DNA of 64,000 nucleotides from Cyclobacteriaceae bacterium. Lineage in GTDB: Bacteria; Bacteroidota; Bacteroidia; Cytophagales; Cyclobacteriaceae. Made by a program: the position numbers and the translations under genes. How positions within the stretch are numbered: position 1 is the stretch's first letter; every line of letters starts with the position of its first letter. Positions 34,998 through 43,569 of this stretch are shown here, one piece after another. The stretch spans positions 61,380 to 125,379 of the forward strand of contig JAEUUJ010000075.1 in the NCBI GenBank assembly GCA_016786495.1, given 5' to 3'. Under the pieces are notes generated by a model. That model had not been told where the DNA came from. It worked only from the letters and a program-made list of their open reading frames with translations, and did not search any database.

Positions 34998-36317
34998 TTA
35001 ATGCGCGAGTACTTCCTCGGCCACATCTTCAACTTCCACGAGACCGCGGTCGTTGATAGCAGTTAACCGAACTTTTTTAATCTCATTGATCAGGATGGGA
35101 TCGTACTTGGCCGTTACCCGGATGTAGTTCTCGGTAAAGCCGTGCATCATGCCGTTCTCAATATCGTTTTCGAAAAGAACCCGGTGTTCTTTACCCAAGT
35201 GTTCTTCGTAAAACTTCCTGCGTTTTTTATCCGAAAGAATGTGAAGCATTTTGGAACGCTCGGCCCGGTCTTTCGGATTCACCGAACCGCTCATCGTGGC
35301 CGCGAGGGTGTTGTCGCGCTCGGAATACGTAAACACATGGAGGTATGAGATATTCAGTTCGTTGAGGAACTGGTAAGTCTCCAGAAAATCTTCTTTGGTT
35401 TCTCCCGGAAACCCAACAATCACATCAACGCCAATACATGCATGCGGCATCACGGATTTTATTTTCTCCACGCGGCTCGCATAAAGTTCACGCTGGTAAC
35501 GCCTGCGCATCAGCTTCAAGATTTTGTTCGAACCCGATTGAAGCGGAATATGAAAATGCGGTACGAATCGTTTTGACTGCCCGACAAACTCAATGATATC
35601 ATCCGACAAGAGGTTCGGTTCGATAGACGAAATCCGGAAACGATCGATGTGCTCAACCTGATCGAGTGCTTTCACCAGGTCTGCGAATCGTTCCACCCGC
35701 TGGCCGTTTTGAATGCCGAAGTCTCCGGTGTTCACGCCCGTCAACACAACTTCCCGTACCTCGGTACCCGCGATTTCATTCGCGGTTTTCACAATGTTAA
35801 TAATACTGTCGCTGCGGCTCGATCCGCGCGCCAGCGGAATCGTGCAAAACGAACAGGAATAGTCGCAACCGTCCTGCACTTTCAGAAACGTGCGCGTACG
35901 GTCATGAATGGAGTAGGAGGTGTTGAACGTATTGGCAGCTTCAACTTCTGAGGCGTGTACTTCCGGCTGCGGTTTGCGAACAAAACCATCCAGCAATTCA
36001 ACCAGTCTGAATTTTTCAGCAGCGCCAAGTACCGCATCTACACCCGGGATTTCTGAAATCTCTTTCGGTTTCAGCTGTGCGTAACAGCCGATGATCGCCA
36101 CGTAGGCGTCAGGAGAAATGGCCCGCGCTTCGCGCACAATCTTATGACATTTCTTGTCGGCATTTTCGGTTACCGAGCAGGTGTTGATAATGAAGATGTC
36201 CGGGGTGTCGGTAAAATCGGCTTTTACATAGCCCTTCTGTTCAAACATCCGCGAAATCGTGGAAGTTTCTGAGTAGTTGAGCTTGCAGCCCAGGGTGTAA
36301 AACGCGACTTTTTTCAT
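34998..36317 (-). CDS. mtaB: tRNA N6-threonylcarbamoyladenosine 2-methylthiotransferase
   Basis: A 439-residue radical-SAM methylthiotransferase. The N-terminal domain has the three cluster cysteines Cys11, Cys47 and Cys78 (TLGCKLNYSE, IINTCSVT, IIGCYAQ). The radical SAM motif CDYSCSFC supplies Cys151, 155 and 158. The order and the TLGCKLNYSE start distinguish MtaB from MiaB and RimO. It makes ms2t6A at position 37 of tRNAs reading ANN codons. The ATG at 36317 is preferred over an upstream TTG because a promoter element overlaps that TTG region. Confidence 0.93.
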   Translation of the reverse strand: MKKVAFYTLGCKLNYSETSTISRMFEQKGYVKADFTDTPDIFIINTCSVTENADKKCHKIVREARAISPDAYVAIIGCYAQLKPKEISEIPGVDAVLGAAEKFRLVELLDGFVRKPQPEVHASEVEAANTFNTSYSIHDRTRTFLKVQDGCDYSCSFCTIPLARGSSRSDSIINIVKTANEIAGTEVREVVLTGVNTGDFGIQNGQRVERFADLVKALDQVEHIDRFRISSIEPNLLSDDIIEFVGQSKRFVPHFHIPLQSGSNKILKLMRRRYQRELYASRVEKIKSVMPHACIGVDVIVGFPGETKEDFLETYQFLNELNISYLHVFTYSERDNTLAATMSGSVNPKDRAERSKMLHILSDKKRRKFYEEHLGKEHRVLFENDIENGMMHGFTENYIRVTAKYDPILINEIKKVRLTAINDRGLVEVEDVAEEVLAH

Positions 36318-36326
36318 TCCGAACCG

Positions 36327-36334
36327 CAAAGATA
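36327..36334 (-). promoter_or_regulatory. Putative -7 promoter element for mtaB (TATCTTTG)
   Basis: The minus strand reads TATCTTTG only nine bases before the mtaB ATG, so the transcript would have a leader of a few bases at most. This also argues against the upstream TTG as start. Confidence 0.5.
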
Positions 36335-36406
36335 ATGAGGATTTTGATGATTTCCGGAGTAAGCGGATTCATGCAATTCCTTTTCATTTTGCTGCCCATG
36401 AAAGCA

Positions 36407-36862
36407 TTATCCGACTAACCTTCTGTGATAGTTTATCTGCCCAAGATGATACCCCAGGTGTGCTGCCAGATGCGTGAAGAAATGCATGTTCGTCATCGGA
36501 TAATCGAATACCTTCTCAGGATATTCACCTGCGAGTTGGGACGGATCAAAATTTTGAAGCGTATCGTTAACGGCTTTGCGCGTGTTTTGAATTTCTTCTA
36601 ATAACGCTGTTCTTGGAACTCCTCTCGCGGCAAATTCATGCTCCCGATTTCGGTTATAGCCGGTCTTGCCAAGCACGGCTCCGAAAAAGTGCTGCAGGTT
36701 TCCGCAAAGGTGCAGGCATAGGTTTCCTGCTGAATTTTTTATTCCGCCCGTTATCATCCAGATGCTTTCTTCATTTGAATACTGACTGATTTCATCGCCC
36801 AGTTTTTTGAGGTCGCGGTCGATGAGCTTCGCAATGGATTCGAGGAATTGTTGTTCGATCAT
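36407..36862 (-). CDS. DinB/DUF1572-like four-helix protein
   Basis: A 151-residue protein, probably a four-helix bundle of the DinB/YfiT group. Candidate metal-binding histidines are in LCLHLCGNLQHFF near 50-60 and in THLAAHLGYHLGQINYHRR near the C-terminus. Members are linked to stress or thiol-dependent transferase reactions, but the reaction here is unknown. Its start overlaps the stop of the upstream phosphohexomutase gene (ATGA), so the two are translated together, which does not by itself indicate a shared pathway. Confidence 0.75.
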   Translation of the reverse strand: MIEQQFLESIAKLIDRDLKKLGDEISQYSNEESIWMITGGIKNSAGNLCLHLCGNLQHFFGAVLGKTGYNRNREHEFAARGVPRTALLEEIQNTRKAVNDTLQNFDPSQLAGEYPEKVFDYPMTNMHFFTHLAAHLGYHLGQINYHRRLVG

Positions 36863-38610
36863 ACCGACTTCAAGTACTGTTCAACACCTTTGATTTTTTC
36901 ATCCAGCTTTTTCGTAGCCGCGTCAAAATCGTTTTTCGAAGCAAGCTTTGTGTTAACGCTGATGTAAAATTTGATCTTCGGTTCAGTGCCGGATGGCCGA
37001 ACCGACACTTTGGTGCCGTCTTCGAGGTAGAACTGGATCACATCTGACTTTGGGAAATCGAGTTTTGTTACCTTTCCTGACGTCAAGTCTTTTTCCGTGA
37101 GTGTCTGGTAGTCCAGCAAACGTGTTACGGCCGAGTTGTTGATGGTGGCCGGTGGGTTGTTCCGGAATTTTTCCATCATCTCTTTGATTTCCTGCTCGCC
37201 CTGCTGGCCCTTCTTCGTGACGTTGATCAGCGCTTCTTTGTAATACGCATGCTCGGCATACATCTCAATTAGCCAGTCGTAGAGCGATTTATTCTCATCG
37301 GCCGCACTGGCGGCCATTGCTGCGAAAAACGCGCAGGCCGAAACTGCATCTTTGTCGCGTACGAAGTCACCTGCCATGTAGCCATAACTTTCTTCACCCG
37401 CTGCGATGAATTTTTTCTTGCCTTCGAGGTTGCGCATCAGTTCCGCGATATATTTAAACCCGGTGAGCGTATTGTAACATTCGATATTATAATTTTTTGC
37501 CATCAGGTCAACCAGTTCTGATGTAACTATGGTTTTGGCAATGTATGCGTTCGACCGGTCGTTCAGGCCTGCCTGCTGGTCAGGAAGGCTTTTCATGATG
37601 AACCACATCATCAGGCTGAAGGCCTGGTTGCCATTCAAAAGAATAAACTCGTTTTGGGCGTTGCGAACTCCGATGCCCACGCGGTCGGTGTCAGGGTCGG
37701 TTGCCATGACCATTGTGGCGCCAACGGCTTTACCTTTCGCAATAACCATTTCCATAGCCGAGCGCTCCTCCGGGTTTGGTGACGCCACCGTTGGGAAATT
37801 GCCATCGGGTGTTTTTTGCTCGTCCACTACCTGAATGTTCGTAAAGCCGATTTGTTTCAGGCATTCCGGAACCATGGTGATACCCGCACCGTGAATGCTG
37901 GTGTACACCAACGGAATGTTATGCTGTCGTTTGATCTTATCCTGATTCGGGATGATCTTCTTTACTTCTGTATAATATGCCTGCTCAACTTCAGGTCCGA
38001 TCGTATGAATTTTCGATGAGTCGGCATGAAACTTCACCTGTTCGAAGGAAGTAATGGCGTTTACTTCGCGGATGATGTTTTTATCGTGAGGCGGAACCAC
38101 CTGGGCACCGTCATTCCAGTATGCCTTGTAGCCGTTGTATTCTTTCGGGTTGTGCGAAGCTGTAATCACAACACCCGAATCACATTTCAGGTACCGGATG
38201 GCAAAGGACAGGAGCGGGGTGGGCCGCAACTCGGCAAATTTGTAAACCTCGATGCCGTTCGCAGAAAAGACATCGGCTACAATTTGGGTGAAGTACGGGC
38301 TGTTATTGCGACTGTCGTGCGCCAATGCCACTTTAATGGTTTTGCCGGGATACGTCTTCAGCAGGTAGTTCGCCAGCCCCTGGGTAGCAACGCCCACCGT
38401 GTACTTGTTCATGGTGTTGGAACCTACGCCCATGATGCCCCGAAGGCCACCCGTACCGAATTCCAGGTCTTTGTAAAAATTATCGACAAGTTCTTTGGTA
38501 TCAGAGTTATTCAAAAGGGCCTGTACTTTTTGTTTGGTATCCGAATCAATTACCGGACTATCAAGCCATTGCTGTGCTTTTGCTTTTACGTTTTGAAGAA
38601 GATCGCTCAT
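36859..38610 (-). CDS. Phosphoglucomutase/phosphomannomutase
   Basis: A 583-residue alpha-D-phosphohexomutase. The active-site TASHNP has Ser152 as the phosphorylated residue, the metal loop is DPDTDR near 305-310, the sugar-binding GEESYGY is near 415, and the phosphate-binding SGTEPKIKFY is near the C-terminus. The length and FGTGGLRGIMG match the group that includes B. subtilis PgcA. It interconverts hexose 1- and 6-phosphates and so can supply precursors for nucleotide sugars and glycogen. The exact sugar preference cannot be read from the sequence. Confidence 0.92.
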   Translation of the reverse strand: MSDLLQNVKAKAQQWLDSPVIDSDTKQKVQALLNNSDTKELVDNFYKDLEFGTGGLRGIMGVGSNTMNKYTVGVATQGLANYLLKTYPGKTIKVALAHDSRNNSPYFTQIVADVFSANGIEVYKFAELRPTPLLSFAIRYLKCDSGVVITASHNPKEYNGYKAYWNDGAQVVPPHDKNIIREVNAITSFEQVKFHADSSKIHTIGPEVEQAYYTEVKKIIPNQDKIKRQHNIPLVYTSIHGAGITMVPECLKQIGFTNIQVVDEQKTPDGNFPTVASPNPEERSAMEMVIAKGKAVGATMVMATDPDTDRVGIGVRNAQNEFILLNGNQAFSLMMWFIMKSLPDQQAGLNDRSNAYIAKTIVTSELVDLMAKNYNIECYNTLTGFKYIAELMRNLEGKKKFIAAGEESYGYMAGDFVRDKDAVSACAFFAAMAASAADENKSLYDWLIEMYAEHAYYKEALINVTKKGQQGEQEIKEMMEKFRNNPPATINNSAVTRLLDYQTLTEKDLTSGKVTKLDFPKSDVIQFYLEDGTKVSVRPSGTEPKIKFYISVNTKLASKNDFDAATKKLDEKIKGVEQYLKSV

Positions 38611-38685
38611 GTGAAAGAATAATTGAACAGTAAAGGTACAAAGAGTTCAGAATAGCCGAATCCATCGGGCAACCGTAATGGAACG

Positions 38686-39624
38686 TTATCGGCCTAATCG
38701 TATTTTCCAGGCCAAGTCAATCCCGAGGTAATGCTCGTATTCTAATGGGTCGGGTGTATTGAACCGGAAAAAAGTTGGGCGATAAATTACCCCGACGTTA
38801 AACGATCGGCCTGTTTTTACATACGATGTAAAGATTAACCCGGCTGCTGTGTGCTGTTCCCGTTGTTGTTTTCGCTGGGGAAATGAGTCGTCTTGCCAAC
38901 CCGGGTTATAACCCCACGAATTTTGCGCAACCGTCAGCCCATATCCGAAAGTAAATTGACGTACCGCATGATTGTTGGAGATGCTGGCGAATAATGTGTG
39001 CATGTCGTCTCCATCCAAATCGCTGATCGGTAGGGGTAATGGCGTGGGTAGATTAGCTGCCAAGTCGGTGGTCACGCTTAAAAACTGTTTTTCGCGATAG
39101 TAGTAATCCAATCCTATCGCCAAACCAAAGCAGCCAACGGAGAATTGATTTCCCTGGCCTTTCGGTTTAAAGTAGAATGCATTTACGTGCGGTAAGGAAA
39201 GGTGAAGATACAGTTTGTTTTTGCGGCTACGCTGGTCATATCGATACGTCCGGTTCGATGATTCACCCGAATTGATAAATACGTGTGAACGGTAGGAATA
39301 GCGTTTCGGGTTGTCCCAATCAGCAAGGAAGCCAATTCCCCAGGTGTAGACGTTTGCGTAAAAGTTTATCGAGTTGCGCGACCGCAGGCTGAGTGTTTTG
39401 ACGGTGTCGTTCCGGATCACCGAAAATGCGACCGGTTGCTTCTGGCGCTTTACTACTATATACGCCTTATTGTTAACCGTGAAGGTTGTATCACCTTCAA
39501 AAACAATTTGGGAAGGTTTTGTTGTGTGGATGTTAATCTCGCGGGTATGGGAATTCAGAATGCCCGCGCATCCGCTGAGCAGCAGACACAATACAATTAC
39601 CGCAAGGGCAACGGTTGAGCGCAT
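38686..39624 (-). CDS. Hypothetical lipoprotein
   Basis: A 312-residue protein of unknown function with a lipoprotein signal peptide, lipobox LLSGC at about 15-19. Residues 25-80 look like a small beta domain (TTKPSQIVFEGDTTFTV). A polar region with YRYDQRSRKNKLYLHLSLPHVN follows, and the last 150 residues alternate like outer-membrane beta strands (FSVGCFGLAIGLDYYY, TFGYGLTVAQNSWGY). The start codon shares one base with the hppD stop (TAATG), so translation is likely coupled. No role in tyrosine catabolism is implied. Confidence 0.7.
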   Translation of the reverse strand: MRSTVALAVIVLCLLLSGCAGILNSHTREINIHTTKPSQIVFEGDTTFTVNNKAYIVVKRQKQPVAFSVIRNDTVKTLSLRSRNSINFYANVYTWGIGFLADWDNPKRYSYRSHVFINSGESSNRTYRYDQRSRKNKLYLHLSLPHVNAFYFKPKGQGNQFSVGCFGLAIGLDYYYREKQFLSVTTDLAANLPTPLPLPISDLDGDDMHTLFASISNNHAVRQFTFGYGLTVAQNSWGYNPGWQDDSFPQRKQQREQHTAAGLIFTSYVKTGRSFNVGVIYRPTFFRFNTPDPLEYEHYLGIDLAWKIRLGR

Positions 39625-40718
39625 TACAAATTTCCGCGCAACGCCTGTTCACGTTCAATCGATTCGAACAATGCTTTGAAGTTCCCCTTGCCGAACGACT
39701 TCGCACCGTTGCGCTCGATGATTTCAAAAAACACGGTAGGCCGATCCTGTACGGGCTTCGTGAAGATTTGCAGCAGGTAGCCTTCTTCATCGCGGTCGAT
39801 CAGAATGTTGAGCTTGCGCAACTCTTCCAGGCTCTCGTTGATTTTACCAACACGATCGGTAACGTCATCGTAGTACACATCCGGTACCTTCAGGAACTCA
39901 ACGCCTCTTTTGCGAAGTTCACCAACGGTGTGAATGATGTCGTCTGTAGCGATGGCAATGTGCTGCACACCCGCGGAGTGATAGAAGTCGAGGTATTCTT
40001 CGATCTGAGATTTTTTCTTGCCTTGTGCGGGTTCGTTGATCGGGAATTTAATGTAGCCGTTTCCGTTCGACACCACCTTCGACATCAATGCACTGTATTC
40101 GGTTGAGATATCTTCATCGTCAAAGGTCACCAGCAGCTTGAAGCCCATCACGTCTTCATAAAACTTCACCCACTGGTTCATCTTTCCGAGTTCCACGTTG
40201 CCAACGCAGTGATCGATATACTTTAAGCCAATCGGTTCAATCTGCATATTGCTCTTGGCGGCCCGGTATCCCGGAAGGAATGCGCCTTTATAATTTTTGC
40301 GTTCCACGAACGTGTGAAGGGTTTCACCATATGTTTTGATGGAGGCAACGACCACTTCGCCAAACTCATCTTTTAAGGTTTGAGGCTTGGACGCAGGTTC
40401 TGCACCCCGACTGGTTGTTTCGTAGAACGATTTTGCGGCATCGTCAACCCACAAGGCCAGCACTTTCACGCCATCGCCATGTTTTTTAACGTGTTCGCTG
40501 ATTTCTGAATCCTTCACGAGGGAGGTGGTGAGCACGAGCCTGATTTTATTTTGCTTCAGTACGTAGGATGCACGATCACGAACTCCGGTTTCGGGTCCGG
40601 CATAAGCCACCAGTTCAAATCCGAACGCATATTGATAAAACACAGCAGCCTGCTTGGCATTGCCCACATAAAATTCGATGTAGTCGGTTCCGTTGAGCGG
40701 TAAGAAATCTTCAGCCAT
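39624..40718 (-). CDS. hppD: 4-hydroxyphenylpyruvate dioxygenase
   Basis: A 364-residue enzyme with two vicinal-oxygen-chelate domains. The iron ligands are expected in IDHCVGNVE (His), QHIAIATDDI (His) and VFFEIIER (Glu), all present in order. The C-terminal RNGAKSFGKGNFKALFESIE is the helix that closes the active site. It converts 4-hydroxyphenylpyruvate to homogentisate, the second step of tyrosine degradation. No other gene of the homogentisate route is next to it. It shares one base with a downstream lipoprotein gene. Confidence 0.95.
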   Translation of the reverse strand: MAEDFLPLNGTDYIEFYVGNAKQAAVFYQYAFGFELVAYAGPETGVRDRASYVLKQNKIRLVLTTSLVKDSEISEHVKKHGDGVKVLALWVDDAAKSFYETTSRGAEPASKPQTLKDEFGEVVVASIKTYGETLHTFVERKNYKGAFLPGYRAAKSNMQIEPIGLKYIDHCVGNVELGKMNQWVKFYEDVMGFKLLVTFDDEDISTEYSALMSKVVSNGNGYIKFPINEPAQGKKKSQIEEYLDFYHSAGVQHIAIATDDIIHTVGELRKRGVEFLKVPDVYYDDVTDRVGKINESLEELRKLNILIDRDEEGYLLQIFTKPVQDRPTVFFEIIERNGAKSFGKGNFKALFESIEREQALRGNL

Positions 40719-40843
40719 ACGCGTGTGGTTTGTCCGGTAAAATTAAGGGTTGCCTTTCAATCCATAAAGGCCAATACGCTTTAGTTTTGCCGTATTCTTT
40801 TCTTATTCGATGTTTTCTTTAATATTTGTGAAAATTCGCATTC

Positions 40844-41203
40844 ATGGACATTAAGGCATTAGACAAGGCGCTTCAGGAGATTATTAAGCAGAAAACCGAA
40901 CTTGGGAAACTGGATTACAACAACCCGAAGTATGACGAGCTGGAGGAGAAACTGCACGACCTTGAAGATGATTTTCAGGATGAGTATGGCGAATACCTGG
41001 AAACTGCTATCCAAAAGGTCCACGATCAGTACTGTCCGGATAACGATGTGCTTCTTCCGATCGCATACCTTGGCGAAGGTGCTGCTATTGACCTGGAGAA
41101 ACTTCCGGGCCGCGAAGCCAAGTTATTGTTGGCCGCTAATCCAACACGCCTGGTGTTGAAAATCGGGAAAGACAAACAGGAAACTGTTTGGACCGCAGGC
41201 TAA
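40844..41203 (+). CDS. Conserved hypothetical protein
   Basis: A 119-residue acidic protein with no signal peptide or membrane helix. The first 60 residues are charged and probably helical (KALDKALQEIIKQKTELGKL, then ELEEKLHDLEDDF). The second half has VLLPIAYLGEGAAIDLEKL and LAANPTRLVLKIG, which looks like a small beta domain. I recognise no family. It is convergent with trpS, with one base between the stops, and 125 bp separate it from hppD. Confidence 0.65.
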   Translation: MDIKALDKALQEIIKQKTELGKLDYNNPKYDELEEKLHDLEDDFQDEYGEYLETAIQKVHDQYCPDNDVLLPIAYLGEGAAIDLEKLPGREAKLLLAANPTRLVLKIGKDKQETVWTAG

Positions 41204-41204
41204 A

Positions 41205-42173
41205 TCAGAAACCCAATTTTTTACGGACTCTTTTCAATGTTTCGTGCGCAATCACACGTGCACGGTCTTCACCTTCTTTTAATTTCTTATCCAACTCAAA
41301 AGGATTGTTGAAGTAGAAGTTAAAGGCTTCCCGTTCTTTGCTGAATTTTTGCACGATCAATTCGTAAAGTTCCTGTTTGGCGTGGCCGTAGCCGAAATTC
41401 CCTGCAAGGTATTTCTTCCGCAATTCAGCCGTTTGTTCCGGTGTAGCTACGAGACTGTATAATGCAAACGTATTGTCTTTATCGGGGTTCTTGGGTTCTT
41501 CCAGCGGAGTACTGTCGGAGACAATGCTCTTGATCTGTTTCAGCAATTCTTTTTCCGGCAGGAAAATATCTACAATGTTGCCGTACGACTTGCTCATCTT
41601 CTGGCCGTCCGTTCCCGGGATGGTCATCACTTCTTCTGCAATCTGCGCTTCAGGTACGACAAACGTGTCGCCGTATTGGTTGTTAAAGGTAGTCGCGATG
41701 TCGCGCGCAATCTCTACATGCTGACGCTGATCTTTTCCAACCGGAACAATTTCCGCGTCATACAAGATGATGTCGGCCGTCATGAGAACCGGATAGGTGA
41801 ATAATCCTGCGTTCACGTCTGAAAGCCGGTCGGATTTATCTTTGAATGAATGCGCATTCGCCAGCATAGGGTAGGGCGCAAAACAGTTGAGATACCATGT
41901 GAGTTCACACACTTCCGGAATCTGCGATTGACGATACAGGCAGTTCTTTTCGGTATCGAAGCCGAATGCGAGCCATGCCGCTGCTACAGCCCGTACATTT
42001 TGAATGCGCGTTTCGGCATCCTTGATGGTGGTCAGTGAATGCAGATCGGCAATGAAAAAGAATGAGTCGTTACCGGGTTTCCGGGAAAGATTGATGGCTG
42101 GAATAATGGCACCCAGCAGGTTACCGAGGTGAGGCCTGCCGCTGCTTTGTATTCCGGTTAAGATCCGTGTCAT
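41205..42173 (-). CDS. trpS: Tryptophan--tRNA ligase
   Basis: A 322-residue class I aminoacyl-tRNA synthetase. The HIGH-type motif is PHLGN at 14-18 and KMSKS is at 192-196, preceded by PGTDGQ; GKDQRQHVEIARDIA is the tryptophan-binding helix region. The length and single-domain layout are standard for bacterial TrpS. A TATATTTG element lies five bases upstream of the ATG, suggesting a leaderless transcript. Tryptophan 2,3-dioxygenase is encoded about 2.7 kb away. Confidence 0.96.
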   Translation of the reverse strand: MTRILTGIQSSGRPHLGNLLGAIIPAINLSRKPGNDSFFFIADLHSLTTIKDAETRIQNVRAVAAAWLAFGFDTEKNCLYRQSQIPEVCELTWYLNCFAPYPMLANAHSFKDKSDRLSDVNAGLFTYPVLMTADIILYDAEIVPVGKDQRQHVEIARDIATTFNNQYGDTFVVPEAQIAEEVMTIPGTDGQKMSKSYGNIVDIFLPEKELLKQIKSIVSDSTPLEEPKNPDKDNTFALYSLVATPEQTAELRKKYLAGNFGYGHAKQELYELIVQKFSKEREAFNFYFNNPFELDKKLKEGEDRARVIAHETLKRVRKKLGF

Positions 42174-42178
42174 GCCGG

Positions 42179-42186
42179 CAAATATA
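42179..42186 (-). promoter_or_regulatory. Putative -7 promoter element for trpS (TATATTTG)
   Basis: The minus strand reads TATATTTG with its last base only five nucleotides from the trpS ATG. If used, transcription would start at or next to the start codon. Confidence 0.45.
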
Positions 42187-42269
42187 ATCGGGAATTGCCG
42201 GATTGATAAGACGAACGCACGCTAAAGATTGATTTATTGCGTTATTTTGCAAACAGTTTACATGCTTGT

Positions 42270-43349
42270 ATGAGAAAGGCGGGATTGATCATTTGCTTAT
42301 TTTTTTCACTCACCTCGTGGGCTCAGGTTAGCCGGCCACTTCAGTTTAAAGAGGAGTCGTTTGATTTTGGAAACGTAGTTGAAAAAGACGGGCCGGTAAC
42401 GCACGTATTTGAATTTACCAACACCTATAACAAGCCGGTCAAAATTCTCCATGTAAAACCATCGTGCAATTGCACCGCTCCCGATTGGTCGCGGGAGGAA
42501 ATTGCTCCGGGCAAAACAGGATTTGTGAAGGCAGAATTTAATCCCAAGGGGCGGCCCGGATTTTTTACCAAGACACTCACCGTGACCGCGGATGCGGAAT
42601 CAAATCCGTTTGTCTTGCAAATCAAAGGCACGGTTGAGACCGGCCACGAGAAGAAAATTGCCGGATTAAAAAAGTCGCGGGGAAACTGGCAGGTGAAATC
42701 GACTTCGTTAAACCTTGGCAAAGTATATATCAAAAACGAATACGTGGTGCGTGAGTTTCAGGTGGTGAATTCGGGAAAGAAGGTAATCAACTACCTGGGT
42801 AGTTATGACGGTCCCGCGTACATCCGGGTGAATGTTGAGCCGCGAGCATTGCAGCCCGGTGAAAGTGGAATTATCCGCATCGGGTACAATGGCAAACTCC
42901 GGAATGCCTACGGACTTCAATCCGATAACGTAGTGATTTATACCGATGATGAGAGTGTTCCTGCCAAGTCGTTCGATGTGTTTGCCACGCTGGAAGATTT
43001 TTTCTCGGAACTGACACCGCAGGAAGCAGCCAAGGCACCCAGGCTTTTGTTGAATCAGACTTCGATGGATTTTGGCCGTGTCAGTCAGGATAAATCGGTC
43101 ACGCGCGAAGTAACGGTATCAAACCTTGGCCAGACTCCGCTTGAACTCCGGTCGGTGCAGGGAAATTGCACGTGTGTTGTTACTGAAACCGATAAGCAAA
43201 CGATTAAAGCAGGGCAGAGTGCTACCATTCGCATATCCTTTCATCCGCAAGGCAGAAAAGGCACTCAGCAAAAAGCCGTTACGATTTATTCCAACGATCC
43301 GAAAGATCCGGTTCAGCGCATCATCTTCACCGCCTACGCGGAAGATTGA
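42270..43349 (+). CDS. DUF1573-containing secreted protein
   Basis: A 359-residue protein with a signal peptide (MRKAGLIICLFFSLTSWAQ). Two clear DUF1573 units are seen, one at the start (EESFDFGNVVEKDGPVTHVF with CNCTAPDW) and one at the end (TSMDFGRVSQDKSVTREV with NCTCVV); a weaker middle copy lies between them (STSLNLGKVYIKNEYVVREF). The units are Ig-like beta domains and each end copy keeps the CxC pair. Function is unknown, probably surface or periplasmic. The ATG at 42270 gives a proper signal peptide; an upstream TTG would extend it by 11 residues. Confidence 0.82.
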   Translation: MRKAGLIICLFFSLTSWAQVSRPLQFKEESFDFGNVVEKDGPVTHVFEFTNTYNKPVKILHVKPSCNCTAPDWSREEIAPGKTGFVKAEFNPKGRPGFFTKTLTVTADAESNPFVLQIKGTVETGHEKKIAGLKKSRGNWQVKSTSLNLGKVYIKNEYVVREFQVVNSGKKVINYLGSYDGPAYIRVNVEPRALQPGESGIIRIGYNGKLRNAYGLQSDNVVIYTDDESVPAKSFDVFATLEDFFSELTPQEAAKAPRLLLNQTSMDFGRVSQDKSVTREVTVSNLGQTPLELRSVQGNCTCVVTETDKQTIKAGQSATIRISFHPQGRKGTQQKAVTIYSNDPKDPVQRIIFTAYAED

Positions 43350-43356
43350 CGTTGAT

Positions 43357-43569
43357 TTATGTTGCCCGCTTGCGTTTAGCACCCTTTTCCGCTGGTGAAT
43401 TTCCGGACTTAAACATCACATCCCGGTACTCCCATGCGAGCCGCACAAGAAAAGCGATGATAATAATCCAGAAGACAACGAATACGATTCCCGGTACCCC
43501 CTGTGTACTGTCGTAAGGAGCGGCAAAGTGACTCCTTCCCTGAGCCAGAAAAAAAGCCTGATTAAACAA
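43357..43569 (-). CDS. Small single-pass membrane protein (tentative)
   Basis: A 70-residue predicted protein. Residues about 28-46 (GIVFVVFWIIIIAFLVRLAW) form one membrane helix and the C-terminus is strongly basic (GAKRKRAT), which would place it in the cytoplasm. It starts with TTG and overlaps the end of the acyl-CoA dehydrogenase gene by eight bases, so it may be expressed by coupling. No family is recognised. It may not be a real gene, but the topology is coherent and the reading frame fills the gap between neighbours. Confidence 0.4.
   Translation of the reverse strand: MFNQAFFLAQGRSHFAAPYDSTQGVPGIVFVVFWIIIIAFLVRLAWEYRDVMFKSGNSPAEKGAKRKRAT

Noticed and set aside
36318-36329. TTG start four codons upstream of mtaB.
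   Set aside because: The likely promoter element at 36327-36334 overlaps it, and the MtaB family starts at the ATG at 36317.
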